A stretch of 64,000 nucleotides of DNA from NCBI RefSeq assembly GCF_030295955.1, contig NZ_AP027363.1:744001-808000 (forward strand). Reading direction: 5' to 3'. The translations under genes were made by a program, and so were the position numbers. The notes beneath the pieces were generated by a model. The model ran no database searches. It was not told where the DNA came from and saw nothing but the letters and a program-made list of their open reading frames with translations. This DNA comes from Thalassotalea agarivorans. GTDB taxonomy: Bacteria > Pseudomonadota > Gammaproteobacteria > Enterobacterales > Alteromonadaceae. Shown one piece after another: positions 46,329 through 55,138 of this stretch. How positions within the stretch are numbered: the stretch's first letter is position 1; each line of letters starts with the position of its first letter.

Positions 46329-47678
46329 ATGGGTGTATCCAGAGGCGGTTTTAGCTCTCGCATGGGCTTTATATTGGCAGCAGCGGGCAGTGCTGTTGGT
46401 TTAGGTAATATTTGGGGGTTTCCTACGCAAACTGCTAGTAACGGTGGTGCAGCGTTTGTACTTGTCTACCTCGTGCTAGCATTCTGTTTGGCTTATCCGG
46501 CATTTATGGCTGAACTTTTAATTGGTCGCTATGGCCAAGCGAACGCGGTAACCTCGTTGCAAAAGATGTCGCGCAACCTGTGGCAAAAGCGATTTGCCTT
46601 CTTAGTTGGTTTTGGTGGCATCGTATGTGCGGCACTTATTCTGAGCTTTTACGGCATTATTGCTGGTTGGATGATGTCATATGCGATAGAGCCATTAGCT
46701 AAAATGCTATCACTTGACGGGCTTGCACAGTGGGTGGTTACACAAGGCACATTAAGAAACTTGTTGTTTACCGCCGTATTCATGTTTTTAACTATCTTCA
46801 TTATTAGCCGCGGCGTAGAGCAGGGCATTGAAAAGTGGTCAAAGCGCTTAATGCCAATGCTCATCGTGTTGTTGGTATCGCTTATTGTCTACGTCACCAC
46901 CTTAGAAGGTGCAGACCAAGGTTTGAAAGCCTATTTGCAACCTGATTTTAGCCGTGTATTTGATGCTGATTTGCTAATTAGTGCATTAGGGCAAGCGTTC
47001 TTTAGCTTGTCACTAGGCACCAGTGTCATGATCATATACGGTTCATACATAGCCAAAAAAGAGAACTTGGTTACGCTTGGCGCACAAGTGACTGTGATTG
47101 ATGTGTCCATCGCCTTCTTGGCGGGTTTACTCATTATCCCTGCGATGTATGTTGCACAGGCTCAAGGTGTTGCTATTTTTGCTGAAGATGGCTCATTGAT
47201 TTCTGGTTCAGGTCTCGTCTTTACCGTGCTACCTGCTCTATTCCAAGGCATGGAAAGTGTTGGTTTAGTTGTTGCTTTTGCATTTTTCGTACTCATGTCG
47301 ATTGCCGCTTTAACGTCAAGTATTTCAATGCTTGAAGGCCCTGTGAGCTATGCGGTGGAACGTCACAATGTTGAACGTAAAAAAGCGACTATTGCTGCCG
47401 GTATCATTATCTTTATTATTAGCGTCGCAATCGTGCTTAATATTGAATTCTTACTCGATTTTATCGCCATACTCGCAACCCAATATGGTCAGCCTATTAT
47501 TGCGATGCTTTGCTGCGTTTTCGTTGGCTGGATATGGCATCGAAGTGAAGTCTTAAAAGAAATTCAACAAGGCAATGACGCGGTTGAACATTCGCTATTT
47601 TGGAAAATATGGCCTTGGTACACTAAGTTTGTTTGCCCTGTCGCAATTGCGGCCGTGTTTATACACTCAATTTTGTAA
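46329..47678 (+). CDS. sodium-dependent transporter, NSS/SNF family
   Basis: 449 residues with about eleven helices. The first helix AAAGSAVGLGNIWGFPTQTASNGGAAFVLVYL holds the unwound Na+/substrate site of this LeuT-fold family. ALGQAFFSLSLGTSVMIIYGSY is the helix-6 segment. Bacterial NSS proteins mostly import amino acids with Na+. Substrate not deducible. Followed by a clear bidirectional-looking terminator. Confidence 0.9.
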   Translation: MGVSRGGFSSRMGFILAAAGSAVGLGNIWGFPTQTASNGGAAFVLVYLVLAFCLAYPAFMAELLIGRYGQANAVTSLQKMSRNLWQKRFAFLVGFGGIVCAALILSFYGIIAGWMMSYAIEPLAKMLSLDGLAQWVVTQGTLRNLLFTAVFMFLTIFIISRGVEQGIEKWSKRLMPMLIVLLVSLIVYVTTLEGADQGLKAYLQPDFSRVFDADLLISALGQAFFSLSLGTSVMIIYGSYIAKKENLVTLGAQVTVIDVSIAFLAGLLIIPAMYVAQAQGVAIFAEDGSLISGSGLVFTVLPALFQGMESVGLVVAFAFFVLMSIAALTSSISMLEGPVSYAVERHNVERKKATIAAGIIIFIISVAIVLNIEFLLDFIAILATQYGQPIIAMLCCVFVGWIWHRSEVLKEIQQGNDAVEHSLFWKIWPWYTKFVCPVAIAAVFIHSIL

Positions 47679-47682
47679 TGAT

Positions 47683-47710
47683 AAAAGCCGACGAAATGTC
47701 GGCTTTTTTT
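47683..47710. terminator. Rho-independent terminator after the NSS transporter gene
   Basis: AAAAGCCGAC / GTCGGCTTTT stem, GAAAT loop, T tail; the convergent pseudouridine synthase gene ends 12 nt away. Confidence 0.9.
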
Positions 47711-47721
47711 TGCAAAAATTT

Positions 47722-48420
47722 CTATGCTTTAGTGCCGCCAATTTTTGGCCAGTTGATCTGCCAGGGCATTGATATAGTCTTGAGTGTTGATTGAGTGACA
47801 TCAGATGTAAAGAATTGTCCTTGGTTGGGAGGAATAACAAAGCTTTGCAACTCACCTTTCCAATCAAACTGCAATGCATAAGCATGTAAATAGCCTCGAT
47901 CTGCTGTGGCGCCACCATATCTCTCGTCCCCTAATATAGTTACCGACAAACTATTTAACGCTACGCGCAGTTGATGCGTTTTTCCTGAATGCGGTTTAAG
48001 CAAGTACAAGCGCATGCTATTACCTATGCCGTAAGAAAAGAACTGTGTTATCGCCGGATTATGTTGCGTTCTCATTAATTTCCAACTGCCACGGCGTGCT
48101 TTTTCCATGTCACCTTTAACCAATCCTTGTTTCTTTTTAGGTTTCCCTTTAGCGATAGCAAGGTAAAACTTTTGAATAAGATGTTTTTCAAACATTTGTT
48201 GAAAGTTTTGTGCACTTTCTTTGTTCTTAGCTATCAAGACAAGTCCCGACGTCATTTTATCCAAGCGGTGAACCGGAAATAATGTATTGTCGTTTAACGC
48301 TTTTTGCACTTGATTAAATAGGCCATTACCTAATGAGGATTCATCGTGAAAATTAACATCTGGATACTTGTTAATCACGATAAAATCTGGATGTTCGGCA
48401 ATTAAATCAAAATAGTGCAT
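47722..48420 (-). CDS. RluA-family pseudouridine synthase
   Basis: About 232 residues from MHYFDLIAEHPDFIVINKYPDVNFH. The catalytic Asp is in FPVHRLDKMTSGLVLIAK near 50; KPHSGKTHQLRVAL and ILGDERYGG are the RNA-binding strands. No S4 domain, as in RluA/TruC types. Target U is unknown; it resembles a subfamily of small RluA-like proteins of marine bacteria. The frame opens 14 codons upstream, but the family begins at this Met. Confidence 0.86.
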   Translation of the reverse strand: MHYFDLIAEHPDFIVINKYPDVNFHDESSLGNGLFNQVQKALNDNTLFPVHRLDKMTSGLVLIAKNKESAQNFQQMFEKHLIQKFYLAIAKGKPKKKQGLVKGDMEKARRGSWKLMRTQHNPAITQFFSYGIGNSMRLYLLKPHSGKTHQLRVALNSLSVTILGDERYGGATADRGYLHAYALQFDWKGELQSFVIPPNQGQFFTSDVTQSTLKTISMPWQINWPKIGGTKA

Positions 48421-48530
48421 AGGCGCGCTTGAAAAAGAAAAAATCAGAGCCACTATAACCATTTAACAAAGAAATATTAATAAAAACTTGCTAAGCTATT
48501 GAACTAATAAACCGGTTGTCTTTAGCCTAG

Positions 48531-50117
48531 TTGCAGATTTTGGAATCTATTTTGACACAGACAATAAAAGCGATTGCAAACGCATTCGAACAAGCAGACC
48601 AGCTTTCACTCTTTACGCAATTTGGACGAGGTATTGAAAGAGAAGGTCTTCGAATTCATCCCGACGCAAAATTATCTGAACATGGCCACTACGCAGGATT
48701 AGGTTCCGCCCTTACACATCCTGCAATAACAACAGATTATTCTGAAACCTTATTGGAATTTATTACGCCAGTAAGTTTTGCACCGACAACGGTTATTGAG
48801 CAATTACAAGATATTCAAAAGTATACCTTTAGCCAAATCGATGGCGAATTGCTGTGGCCAATGAGTATGCCTTGTTTTGTCGAAGACGCCGATACAATCG
48901 AACTGGCAAATTACGGCACTTCTAATATTGGTACGATGAAAACGGTTTATCGCAAGGGGTTAAAGAATCGTTATGGCAGCATGATGCAAGTCATAGCGGG
49001 TATTCATTTCAACTTTTCATTTCCAAAGGCGTTCTGGCAGCAATTGCAAATCATTAAGCAAGATACTCAAGACCTGCAAGCGTTTATTAATGAAGGTTAT
49101 TTTGCCTTGCTGCGCAACTACAAGCGTTATGCTTGGCTACTGCCATACCTATATGGCAGCTCACCGGCAATTTGCCCCTCGTTTTTGCAAAACAAAGAGA
49201 CAGATTTACCGTTTAAGAAGGATAAAACTGGCTTTTTGTATTTAGAACATGCAACGTCCTTGCGGATGAGCGATTTAGGATACACCAACTCAGAACAATC
49301 CTCTTTTAACATTGGCTATAACAGTCTAAATGATTACTTAGACGGGGTAAGTGATGCCATTACGCATGCCTCGGAAAAGTTTGCTGAAATAGGCGTAAAA
49401 GTTAATGGAGAGTACCAACAGCTTAATACCAATGTCTTGCAAATAGAAAATGAATTGTATGCGCCGATACGCCCTAAACAAGTCGCCAAGTCAGGGGAAA
49501 AACCATCGGAAGCACTCGCCAAGCGAGGTGTCGAGTATATCGAAGTCCGCGTATTGGATGTTAACCCATTTGTTTCTACAGGCATTAGTTTAGAGCAAGT
49601 ATACTTTTTGGATGTGTTTCTTACCTTCTGCGCGTTAAAAGACAGTCCATTAATGACCAATGAGCAGCAAAAAGCTTATCGTGGTAATTTGGGGCAAGTT
49701 GTTGTGCGAGGTTTAGATCCAGCGTTAACGCTATATGATCAACAGCAGCGATCCATCAAAGATTGGGGCGAAGAAATTTTCGCTGGTTTATCTGAAGTGG
49801 CCACGCTCTTGGACAAAGCAGCCGGAGAGAGTCATTATGCCGATGCAGTCGAACGCGAATATCAAAAAGTGCTAGACCCGAACAAAACATTTGCTCGACG
49901 TTTCTTACACGACATTCAGTCAAAAAATCTGACGCTAACCGAACATTGTATGAACCTAGCTAAGCAATACAGAAAAAATGCAATGACGCGAGACTATAGC
50001 TATTGTAATGCACAGAACTTCGAAGACATGCGAGTCAAGTCGCTCGCAGATCAAGCAGCGATTGAAGCGGCAGACACCGTAGACTTTGATACCTTTCTAA
50101 CAGATTACTTTTCTTAA
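48531..50117 (+). CDS. gshA: glutamate-cysteine ligase GshA
   Basis: 528 residues, first step of glutathione synthesis. FGRGIEREGLRIHPDAKLSEHGHYAGLGSALTHPAITTDYSETLLEFITP, LWPMSMPC, YGTSNIG and the RYGSMMQVIAGIHFNFSFP region match E. coli GshA; ENELYAPIRPKQ and VEYIEVRVLDVNPF are downstream substrate-site motifs. The start is TTG at 48531 or other TTGs at 48540/48552; no ATG fits and no strong ribosome site is visible, so the true N-terminus is uncertain. Confidence 0.95.
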   Translation: MQILESILTQTIKAIANAFEQADQLSLFTQFGRGIEREGLRIHPDAKLSEHGHYAGLGSALTHPAITTDYSETLLEFITPVSFAPTTVIEQLQDIQKYTFSQIDGELLWPMSMPCFVEDADTIELANYGTSNIGTMKTVYRKGLKNRYGSMMQVIAGIHFNFSFPKAFWQQLQIIKQDTQDLQAFINEGYFALLRNYKRYAWLLPYLYGSSPAICPSFLQNKETDLPFKKDKTGFLYLEHATSLRMSDLGYTNSEQSSFNIGYNSLNDYLDGVSDAITHASEKFAEIGVKVNGEYQQLNTNVLQIENELYAPIRPKQVAKSGEKPSEALAKRGVEYIEVRVLDVNPFVSTGISLEQVYFLDVFLTFCALKDSPLMTNEQQKAYRGNLGQVVVRGLDPALTLYDQQQRSIKDWGEEIFAGLSEVATLLDKAAGESHYADAVEREYQKVLDPNKTFARRFLHDIQSKNLTLTEHCMNLAKQYRKNAMTRDYSYCNAQNFEDMRVKSLADQAAIEAADTVDFDTFLTDYFS

Positions 50118-50128
50118 TACCGCCATCA

Positions 50129-50150
50129 AAGACAGCGTTTGCTGTCTTAT
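50129..50150 (+). terminator. probable terminator of gshA
   Basis: AAGACAGC / GCTGTCTT stem with a GTTT loop 11 nt after the stop; the tail ATTAATT is weak in T. Confidence 0.55.
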
Positions 50151-50202
50151 TAATTGCATAGTTCAACTTCAATGGGCTATGCAAAAACGCTTTTCTTTGG
50201 GC

Positions 50203-50345
50203 AAAAAAAAAGCGCGTTTAAATAAACGCGCTACAAAACTATGAAAGCAGTCCAGGGAGGTAAAATTTGTGCTCTCACATCTTAAGAGTAGACCAAATTG
50301 AAAAAGTTCATAAATTTTTTTTCGCTATTTCATATAACCTCTTGT
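50203..50345 (-). ncRNA. candidate sRNA B (minus strand)
   Basis: Reading minus: an AATTTG/CAAATT helix (50264-50269 with 50294-50299), a single-stranded TTTACCTCCCTGG (anti-Shine-Dalgarno-like), TTTCATAGTTTTGTAGCGC, then the terminator AGCGCGTTTA / TAAACGCGCT followed by nine T. No minus-strand CDS ends here, so the terminator needs another transcript. It shares the segment before the terminator with candidate A. The 5' end is a guess. Confidence 0.5.
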
Positions 50346-50379
50346 TAACAATAATATTAAATGTTGTTAAAAAAAGCAT

Positions 50380-50525
50380 AAAAAAAGCGCATATAAACAT
50401 ATGCGCTAAAAAACATGAAACACTAAGGGAATGTTAACCAAACGACTCAATTATTTGAACATTTACAACGCTCCACCTTTATAGGGGGAAAACGGTCAAA
50501 TAATTAAGCCGTTCAGTCGCTCTCG
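50380..50525 (-). ncRNA. candidate sRNA A (minus strand)
   Basis: Strong structure: CTCAATTATTTGA (50446-50458) pairs with 50496-50508 over 13 bp, extended by CGACT (50443-50447) with AGTCG (50515-50519); a C-rich apical region follows. Reading minus it continues ACATTCCCTTAGTG, TTTCATGTTTTTTAGCGC and ends in AGCGCATAT / ATATGCGCT with a T7 tail at 50380-50407. No CDS explains that terminator. The segment before it parallels candidate B, suggesting a tandem duplicate. Promoter not assigned. Confidence 0.5.
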
Positions 50526-50643
50526 TATTAATAGAGTGTGCTAATTTGCTTTAGTTCAAACTTTTTTTAATTTTTTTAATATTTCTTCTTTATCGCGTTT
50601 CGTTTATCTTAGTAATCATCATATAAAAGTAAATTAACGAAAG

Positions 50644-51264
50644 ATGTTTCAGTACAAGCAGCGCTTAATGTGCGCAAGTTTGCTGCTTCTCTTGGCAAGT
50701 TGTGCAACGCCACCACCAAAGAATCCAGAAAATTTGTGTGCAATTTTTGAAGAAAACAGGGATTGGTACTTTGCCGCTAAAGAAGCAAGGGAGCGTTGGG
50801 GGACGCCTATCCATGTGCCAATGGCAATGATGTATCAAGAAAGCTCGTTTAGGCATGATGCTGCGCCACCGCGCAAATATATTCTTGGTTTTATTCCTTG
50901 GGGACGAATTAGCAGTGCCTACGGTTATTCTCAAGCCAAAACGTTAACCTGGGAAGATTACATAAAGGCGACTGGAAATTCCGGCGCAGATCGTGACGAC
51001 TTTGACGATGCCATCGATTTTATGGCGTGGTTTATCTATAAAACCCATAAAGTAAACAAGATATCAAAGTGGGATACCTACAATCAGTACTTGAACTACC
51101 ATGAAGGTTGGGGTGGCTATAGAAACAAATCTTACATGAAGAAGCCGTGGTTAATTAAAGTATCACGTAAAGTCGATGACAGAGCACGCAGATATTCAAG
51201 TCAATTGAAAACCTGCGAGGAAGATTTAGATCATGGTTGGTTATGGCGATTGTTTTTTGGCTAA
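50644..51264 (+). CDS. lytic transglycosylase-like (SLT-type) lipoprotein
   Basis: 206 residues. Lipobox LLASCATPP gives an acylated Cys near 20. PMAMMYQESSFRHDAAPP near 59 holds the catalytic-type Glu of SLT domains; SSAYGYSQAKTLTWEDYIKATG and YHEGWGGYRNKSYMKKPWL are family segments. Small, outer-membrane-attached murein lyase is the likely role. Downstream of the sRNA region; no partner gene. Confidence 0.82.
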   Translation: MFQYKQRLMCASLLLLLASCATPPPKNPENLCAIFEENRDWYFAAKEARERWGTPIHVPMAMMYQESSFRHDAAPPRKYILGFIPWGRISSAYGYSQAKTLTWEDYIKATGNSGADRDDFDDAIDFMAWFIYKTHKVNKISKWDTYNQYLNYHEGWGGYRNKSYMKKPWLIKVSRKVDDRARRYSSQLKTCEEDLDHGWLWRLFFG

Positions 51265-51677
51265 GGCCAACTCAAAACATTCACAAGTGTGACAATTACG
51301 AAATCAACGGTAGTTATAAAGCATAAACCTTACCAATTTTTTATAAAATTCGATAAAAAATTGTGATGCCTTAAAAATTAAGGGGATGCGAAATACCGCA
51401 AAAAAAAGTTAAAAAAAGTGTAAAAAAGTCATTGCAAATACGCAGGGCTTTTTTTTATTGACCTAGCTTGAGTTATCCACAGAATTTGTGGAATATGGAA
51501 AAGTTTTTAAAGGGTGTGGATAACTTTGTTGGTAAATTTGTAACATTGTACTAATGTACAAAAAATAGAGATGCGCTAAGATTGATCAGTAAAGCAAGAT
51601 AAACCAAGCAAAAATCGCTTAGAATATGGCGCCTATTCATAGCCTCATAATTCACTAGAGGCTATGAATTCATTGGC
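51265..51677. other. AT-rich non-coding gap with two perfect inverted DnaA boxes
   Basis: No ORF. TTATCCACA at 51473-51481 and TGTGGATAA at 51515-51523 are perfect DnaA boxes in opposite orientation, with a degenerate TGTGGAATA at 51487. A CCTTAA/TTAAGG hairpin is at 51369-51383 and several A/T tracts lie to the left (51395-51460). It could be a DnaA-titrating or regulatory site; gidA/dnaA are not near, so it is not an ordinary oriC. Confidence 0.7.
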
Positions 51678-52964
51678 TTAGCGTTCGTCTTCGTGTGTTT
51701 GAGCAACAAATTCAGGTAAAATACGAACTGTCTTTATCATATTGTCGCTAAGATCGACGATTTCGACGGGATATCCGCCAATTTTGGCGCTAAGTTTCGC
51801 CTGTGGAATATCTTCCAAATGTTCAATGATCAGGCCGCTAATTGTCTTAGGACCGTCAGTTGGTAGCTGCCAATCCATTTCTTTATTCACATCACGGATG
51901 TTAGCGCTTCCATCAATCAAAAAACTACCATCGGGCTGTGGTGTCACTTCTTCACTCGGAGTAGGCGTTTTCGTTGTGGTAAAGTCGCCAACAATTTCTT
52001 CCAAAATATCTTCTAGGGTTACAAGTCCTTGAATGTCTCCGTATTCATCTACTACCAAGCCTAATCGTTCTTTGGCACGCTGGAATTTAAGTAGTTGAAC
52101 ATTGAGCGGCGTTTTCTCTGGAATAAAATACAACTCACGAACAGCGCGCAGCAGTGTGGCTTTGGTGAATTGGTTTTTAGATAACATCTTTAATGCATCA
52201 CGTACGTGAATATAGCCGACAACATCATCTATATTGTCTCGGTAAAGCAATACACGGGTATGACTAGCATGGGTGAGTTGTCGCTGGATCTTTTTCCATT
52301 CTTGGTTGATGTCGATACCAAATAGCTCGTTCCTAGGGATCATGATGTCTTCAACAGTCACGTTTTCTAGGTCAAGAATGCCTACTAACATGTTTTGATC
52401 GCGTTTAGGTAATAGGGCGCTTGATTCATTTACTACCGTTTTTAGCTCTTCTGAGCTCAAGCTATGGTTTTCCATATCTTGCTGGCTCACGCCAAGCAAT
52501 TTGAGAATACCATTGGTGATGTAGTTAACTGCGACGACCAATGGGAAAAGTAGCTTCATCAATGGGCGCAGTATAAATGAACTTGGAAATGCTATTTTCT
52601 CTGGATTTATCGCGGCAAGAGTTTTAGGCGTCACCTCTGCAAAAATCAATATAACAAGAGTAAGCAGAAGACCTGCGTAGAATATACCAGCACCACCAAT
52701 CAAGCGTTCTGCTATAACGCCCGCGATAAGTGAAGCAAATACATTAACAAGGTTATTACCAATTAGAATTAAGCCAATCAGTTGGTCTGGACGCTTAAGT
52801 AGCTTACCTACGCGTTTAGCGCCTTTGTGGCCATTGTTTTCTAAGTGACGCAATCGATATCGATTGAGAGACATAAGTCCGGTTTCTGAGCCGGAAAAGT
52901 ATGCTGAAATTAATATTAAAATGCCAAGAATGGCACAAAGCATACCGGTGGAGATACTGTCCAA
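51678..52964 (-). CDS. CNNM/CorC (HlyC/CorC) family protein YfjD
   Basis: 428 residues: CNNM transmembrane domain (three or four helices, about 1-185), two CBS domains (about 205-330) and a CorC_HlyC domain (about 345-420). The motif FAEVTPKTLAA and SGSETGLMSLNRYRLRHL identify the CNNM part, and VDEYGDIQGLVTLEDILEEIVGD the second CBS. Related proteins affect Mg2+/Co2+ export. The start is TTG with AGGA nine bases upstream. Conserved next to ypjD and ffh in gammaproteobacteria. Confidence 0.92.
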   Translation of the reverse strand: MDSISTGMLCAILGILILISAYFSGSETGLMSLNRYRLRHLENNGHKGAKRVGKLLKRPDQLIGLILIGNNLVNVFASLIAGVIAERLIGGAGIFYAGLLLTLVILIFAEVTPKTLAAINPEKIAFPSSFILRPLMKLLFPLVVAVNYITNGILKLLGVSQQDMENHSLSSEELKTVVNESSALLPKRDQNMLVGILDLENVTVEDIMIPRNELFGIDINQEWKKIQRQLTHASHTRVLLYRDNIDDVVGYIHVRDALKMLSKNQFTKATLLRAVRELYFIPEKTPLNVQLLKFQRAKERLGLVVDEYGDIQGLVTLEDILEEIVGDFTTTKTPTPSEEVTPQPDGSFLIDGSANIRDVNKEMDWQLPTDGPKTISGLIIEHLEDIPQAKLSAKIGGYPVEIVDLSDNMIKTVRILPEFVAQTHEDER

Positions 52965-53072
52965 TCAGGGGGTCCTATATTGCCCAAAAAAAAAGGTGTT
53001 AAGAATAAACTGTTATCTTAAACCAACAATTGTCGATGAAATTATCACCGAACAGCCTTTATACCTTAATTT

Positions 53073-53870
53073 TTAAGATAAGAGAAATTCTTTCACGAAT
53101 CTGCTACCAAAATACGACAATGTGAGCAAAATTGTTGCGATTGTGGTTAAGGTAACGATTCTGTGGCCTCGCCAACCTTGTTTGAAGTGGCCCCATAAAA
53201 TGACGCAGTACAAGCCCAGTGCCATTAGTGATAACACGGTTTTATGCGCATTTTCTTTACTAATAAAATTGTCGAGGAAAATGAAACCTGTTAGTTGGCT
53301 CAACAACAAGGTTAACGTGCCAACAGCAAGTATTAAAAATAGTTGTTGCTCAACCTGCATTAGAGGTGGCAAGTGGGTCACGGCAGCCAAGTTCTTTTGC
53401 TTCAATTTAAAGTTGATATAGGCCACTTGATAACAATACAAGGTAGCAATAACCAGAATGCAGTAAGCGATAAGCGCTAACGTAATATGCGTGACCAATA
53501 CTAATTTGCCAGCAATTAAAGGCATATTTTCAATTGTCGGTATTAACAAGGATATCGTCAGCCAAATCGCAGAAAAACCATAGGCAACAGGCAGAATTAA
53601 GTTGATTTTGTAACGCAGCGCTAACCCACTTACAAAAAGTGCTATCACTAAACTCACAATTGAAACCACGTTAGGTAGGCTAAAATTGAGTGGTTGATTG
53701 TCAAAACTGCCCGAGACAAGTAGTACGTGTGCAATGATTGCAACCAGCGCAGAGGCTTGAACAAATAAAAGGTTAGGACCTTTGTGATGGAATAATCGTG
53801 ACAATACCGCAAATGTTGCAATGGTATAGCCCAAAATAGCCACTAAGGTGAAAACTGTTGCAATGTGCAC
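53073..53870 (-). CDS. YpjD/CcsA-like inner-membrane protein
   Basis: 265 residues with about eight hydrophobic segments, similar to the CcsA/ResC haem-handling fold; GKLVLVTHITLALIAYCILVIATLYC and LTGFIFLDNFISKENAHKTVLSLMALGLYCVILWGHFKQGWRGHR hold conserved His residues of that family. The position (ypjD beside corC and ffh) is standard in gammaproteobacteria. A role in haem or cytochrome c handling is not established for YpjD. Confidence 0.88.
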   Translation of the reverse strand: MHIATVFTLVAILGYTIATFAVLSRLFHHKGPNLLFVQASALVAIIAHVLLVSGSFDNQPLNFSLPNVVSIVSLVIALFVSGLALRYKINLILPVAYGFSAIWLTISLLIPTIENMPLIAGKLVLVTHITLALIAYCILVIATLYCYQVAYINFKLKQKNLAAVTHLPPLMQVEQQLFLILAVGTLTLLLSQLTGFIFLDNFISKENAHKTVLSLMALGLYCVILWGHFKQGWRGHRIVTLTTIATILLTLSYFGSRFVKEFLLS

Positions 53871-53919
53871 TTTGTTACTCCGATATACGCGCTATTTATT
53901 GTTAGTAAGAGCGCGCTAA

Positions 53920-55026
53920 TTATTTGATAAACAAACGTCTTATAGGTTTTACTGCCAGTATTATTATCACGAGCGCACATAAAATGCCAAACCATTGTGG
54001 TAATAATTCGTGGCTATGACTCATTTGATTGGCAATATTAATGTCAAAATAGCTAAGGCCTGCATCAAGTAATAACCCTAAAGCAATTGCACTGACGCTA
54101 ATGCCTAGTAGATAGCGAGTTAATACCGGGGTGCCCATTTCAGATTTAATCACACCTAATGTTGATATATTGGTTGCCGGTCCAGCCATCATAAACACCA
54201 GTGCAGTGCCTGGAGAAATACCAGCCATAATAAAGCCAGCCGCTATCGGTGTAGACGCAGTAGCACAAATATACATAGGAATAGATATGGCAATCATTAG
54301 TAGCATCGCCGGTAGGCCACTGCCATAGCTAAGCAAAAAGCTCTCTGGTACGAAGGTGCGCACAATTGTCGCAAACAATAGACCTATCGCTAACCATTTG
54401 ACGATGTCATCAATTAAGGTTGTTGATGCGTATTTAATACCACTGATGGTTTTGTCCATGCTAGTGGGCTGATGGCTATGTTCATGGCTACAGCAACTTG
54501 TTTCTTCTTTTTTCGGCGCTTCTTGTTGATGGCTTGCGCAGCAGCTTTTAACCTCTGCTTGATTACTTGTTGCTGTTTTTGTGGTGGTGTTAACCAATAG
54601 CCCGGTTGCTATCGCACTAATTATGGCAGCAATAGGGCGGTAAATTGCCATGACAGGCCCAAGCATCGCATACGACACAGAGACAGAATCAACGCCAGTT
54701 TCGGGTGTAGCAACTAAAAAAGAAGAGGTGGCCGGCGCAGAAGCGCCGCTGCGTTTAAGTTCTGTTGCAACAGGTATGACGCCGCATGAACATAATGGCA
54801 ACGGAGCGCCTATAAATGCCGCCTTTACGATCGCTTTTTTTCCGCTACCAAGATGATGGCTAAGGATACGTGTTGGTACCCAAGCTTTCATAAGGCCTGC
54901 TATCAATAAGCCGAGCAACAACCAAGGGCTTGCTTCTGCGCTTAACTGGACTAAATTGGCGAAAAATTGATTAACGATTTGCATAAGTGTGAATACTGCA
55001 TCTTGAAACTGGTTTAATTCTACCAT
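53920..55026 (-). CDS. SO_0444/CopP-like Cu/Zn efflux permease
   Basis: 368 residues, DUF318-type permease with about eight helices in two halves. GAPLPLCSCGVIPVATELKRSGASAPATSSFLVATPETGVDS is the first-half motif and ICATASTPIAAGFIMAGISPGTALVFMMAGPATNIST the second. The loop between them (about 160-190) is rich in Cys and His (KSCCASHQ, SCCSHEHSH), a metal-binding hook. Similar Shewanella protein SO_0444 is linked to copper/zinc efflux. Single gene between ypjD and ffh, divergent from ffh. Confidence 0.85.
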   Translation of the reverse strand: MVELNQFQDAVFTLMQIVNQFFANLVQLSAEASPWLLLGLLIAGLMKAWVPTRILSHHLGSGKKAIVKAAFIGAPLPLCSCGVIPVATELKRSGASAPATSSFLVATPETGVDSVSVSYAMLGPVMAIYRPIAAIISAIATGLLVNTTTKTATSNQAEVKSCCASHQQEAPKKEETSCCSHEHSHQPTSMDKTISGIKYASTTLIDDIVKWLAIGLLFATIVRTFVPESFLLSYGSGLPAMLLMIAISIPMYICATASTPIAAGFIMAGISPGTALVFMMAGPATNISTLGVIKSEMGTPVLTRYLLGISVSAIALGLLLDAGLSYFDINIANQMSHSHELLPQWFGILCALVIIILAVKPIRRLFIK

Positions 55027-55070
55027 ATATCAGTCAAAAGCAAGTTATAAAGTGTAGCGCTTGTTACATT

Positions 55071-55099
55071 TTTACTTTCCAAGGGTGGCTCGCTATAAT
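55071..55099 (+). promoter_or_regulatory. ffh promoter (sigma70 type)
   Basis: TTTACT, 17-base spacer, TATAAT. It lies inside the upstream in-frame extension of ffh, supporting translation from the later ATG. Confidence 0.7.
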
Positions 55100-55138
55100 A
55101 GCCCCCAATTTTTTGCGCACTTTGCTATAGAGAATCTG

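Noticed and set aside
51265-51677. Chromosomal replication origin
   Set aside because: Only two perfect DnaA boxes, and no dnaA, gidA, mioC or rpmH nearby; better called a DnaA-binding site candidate.
55061-55138. 26-residue N-terminal extension of Ffh
   Set aside because: Overlaps the TTTACT/TATAAT promoter, and family proteins begin at MFENL.
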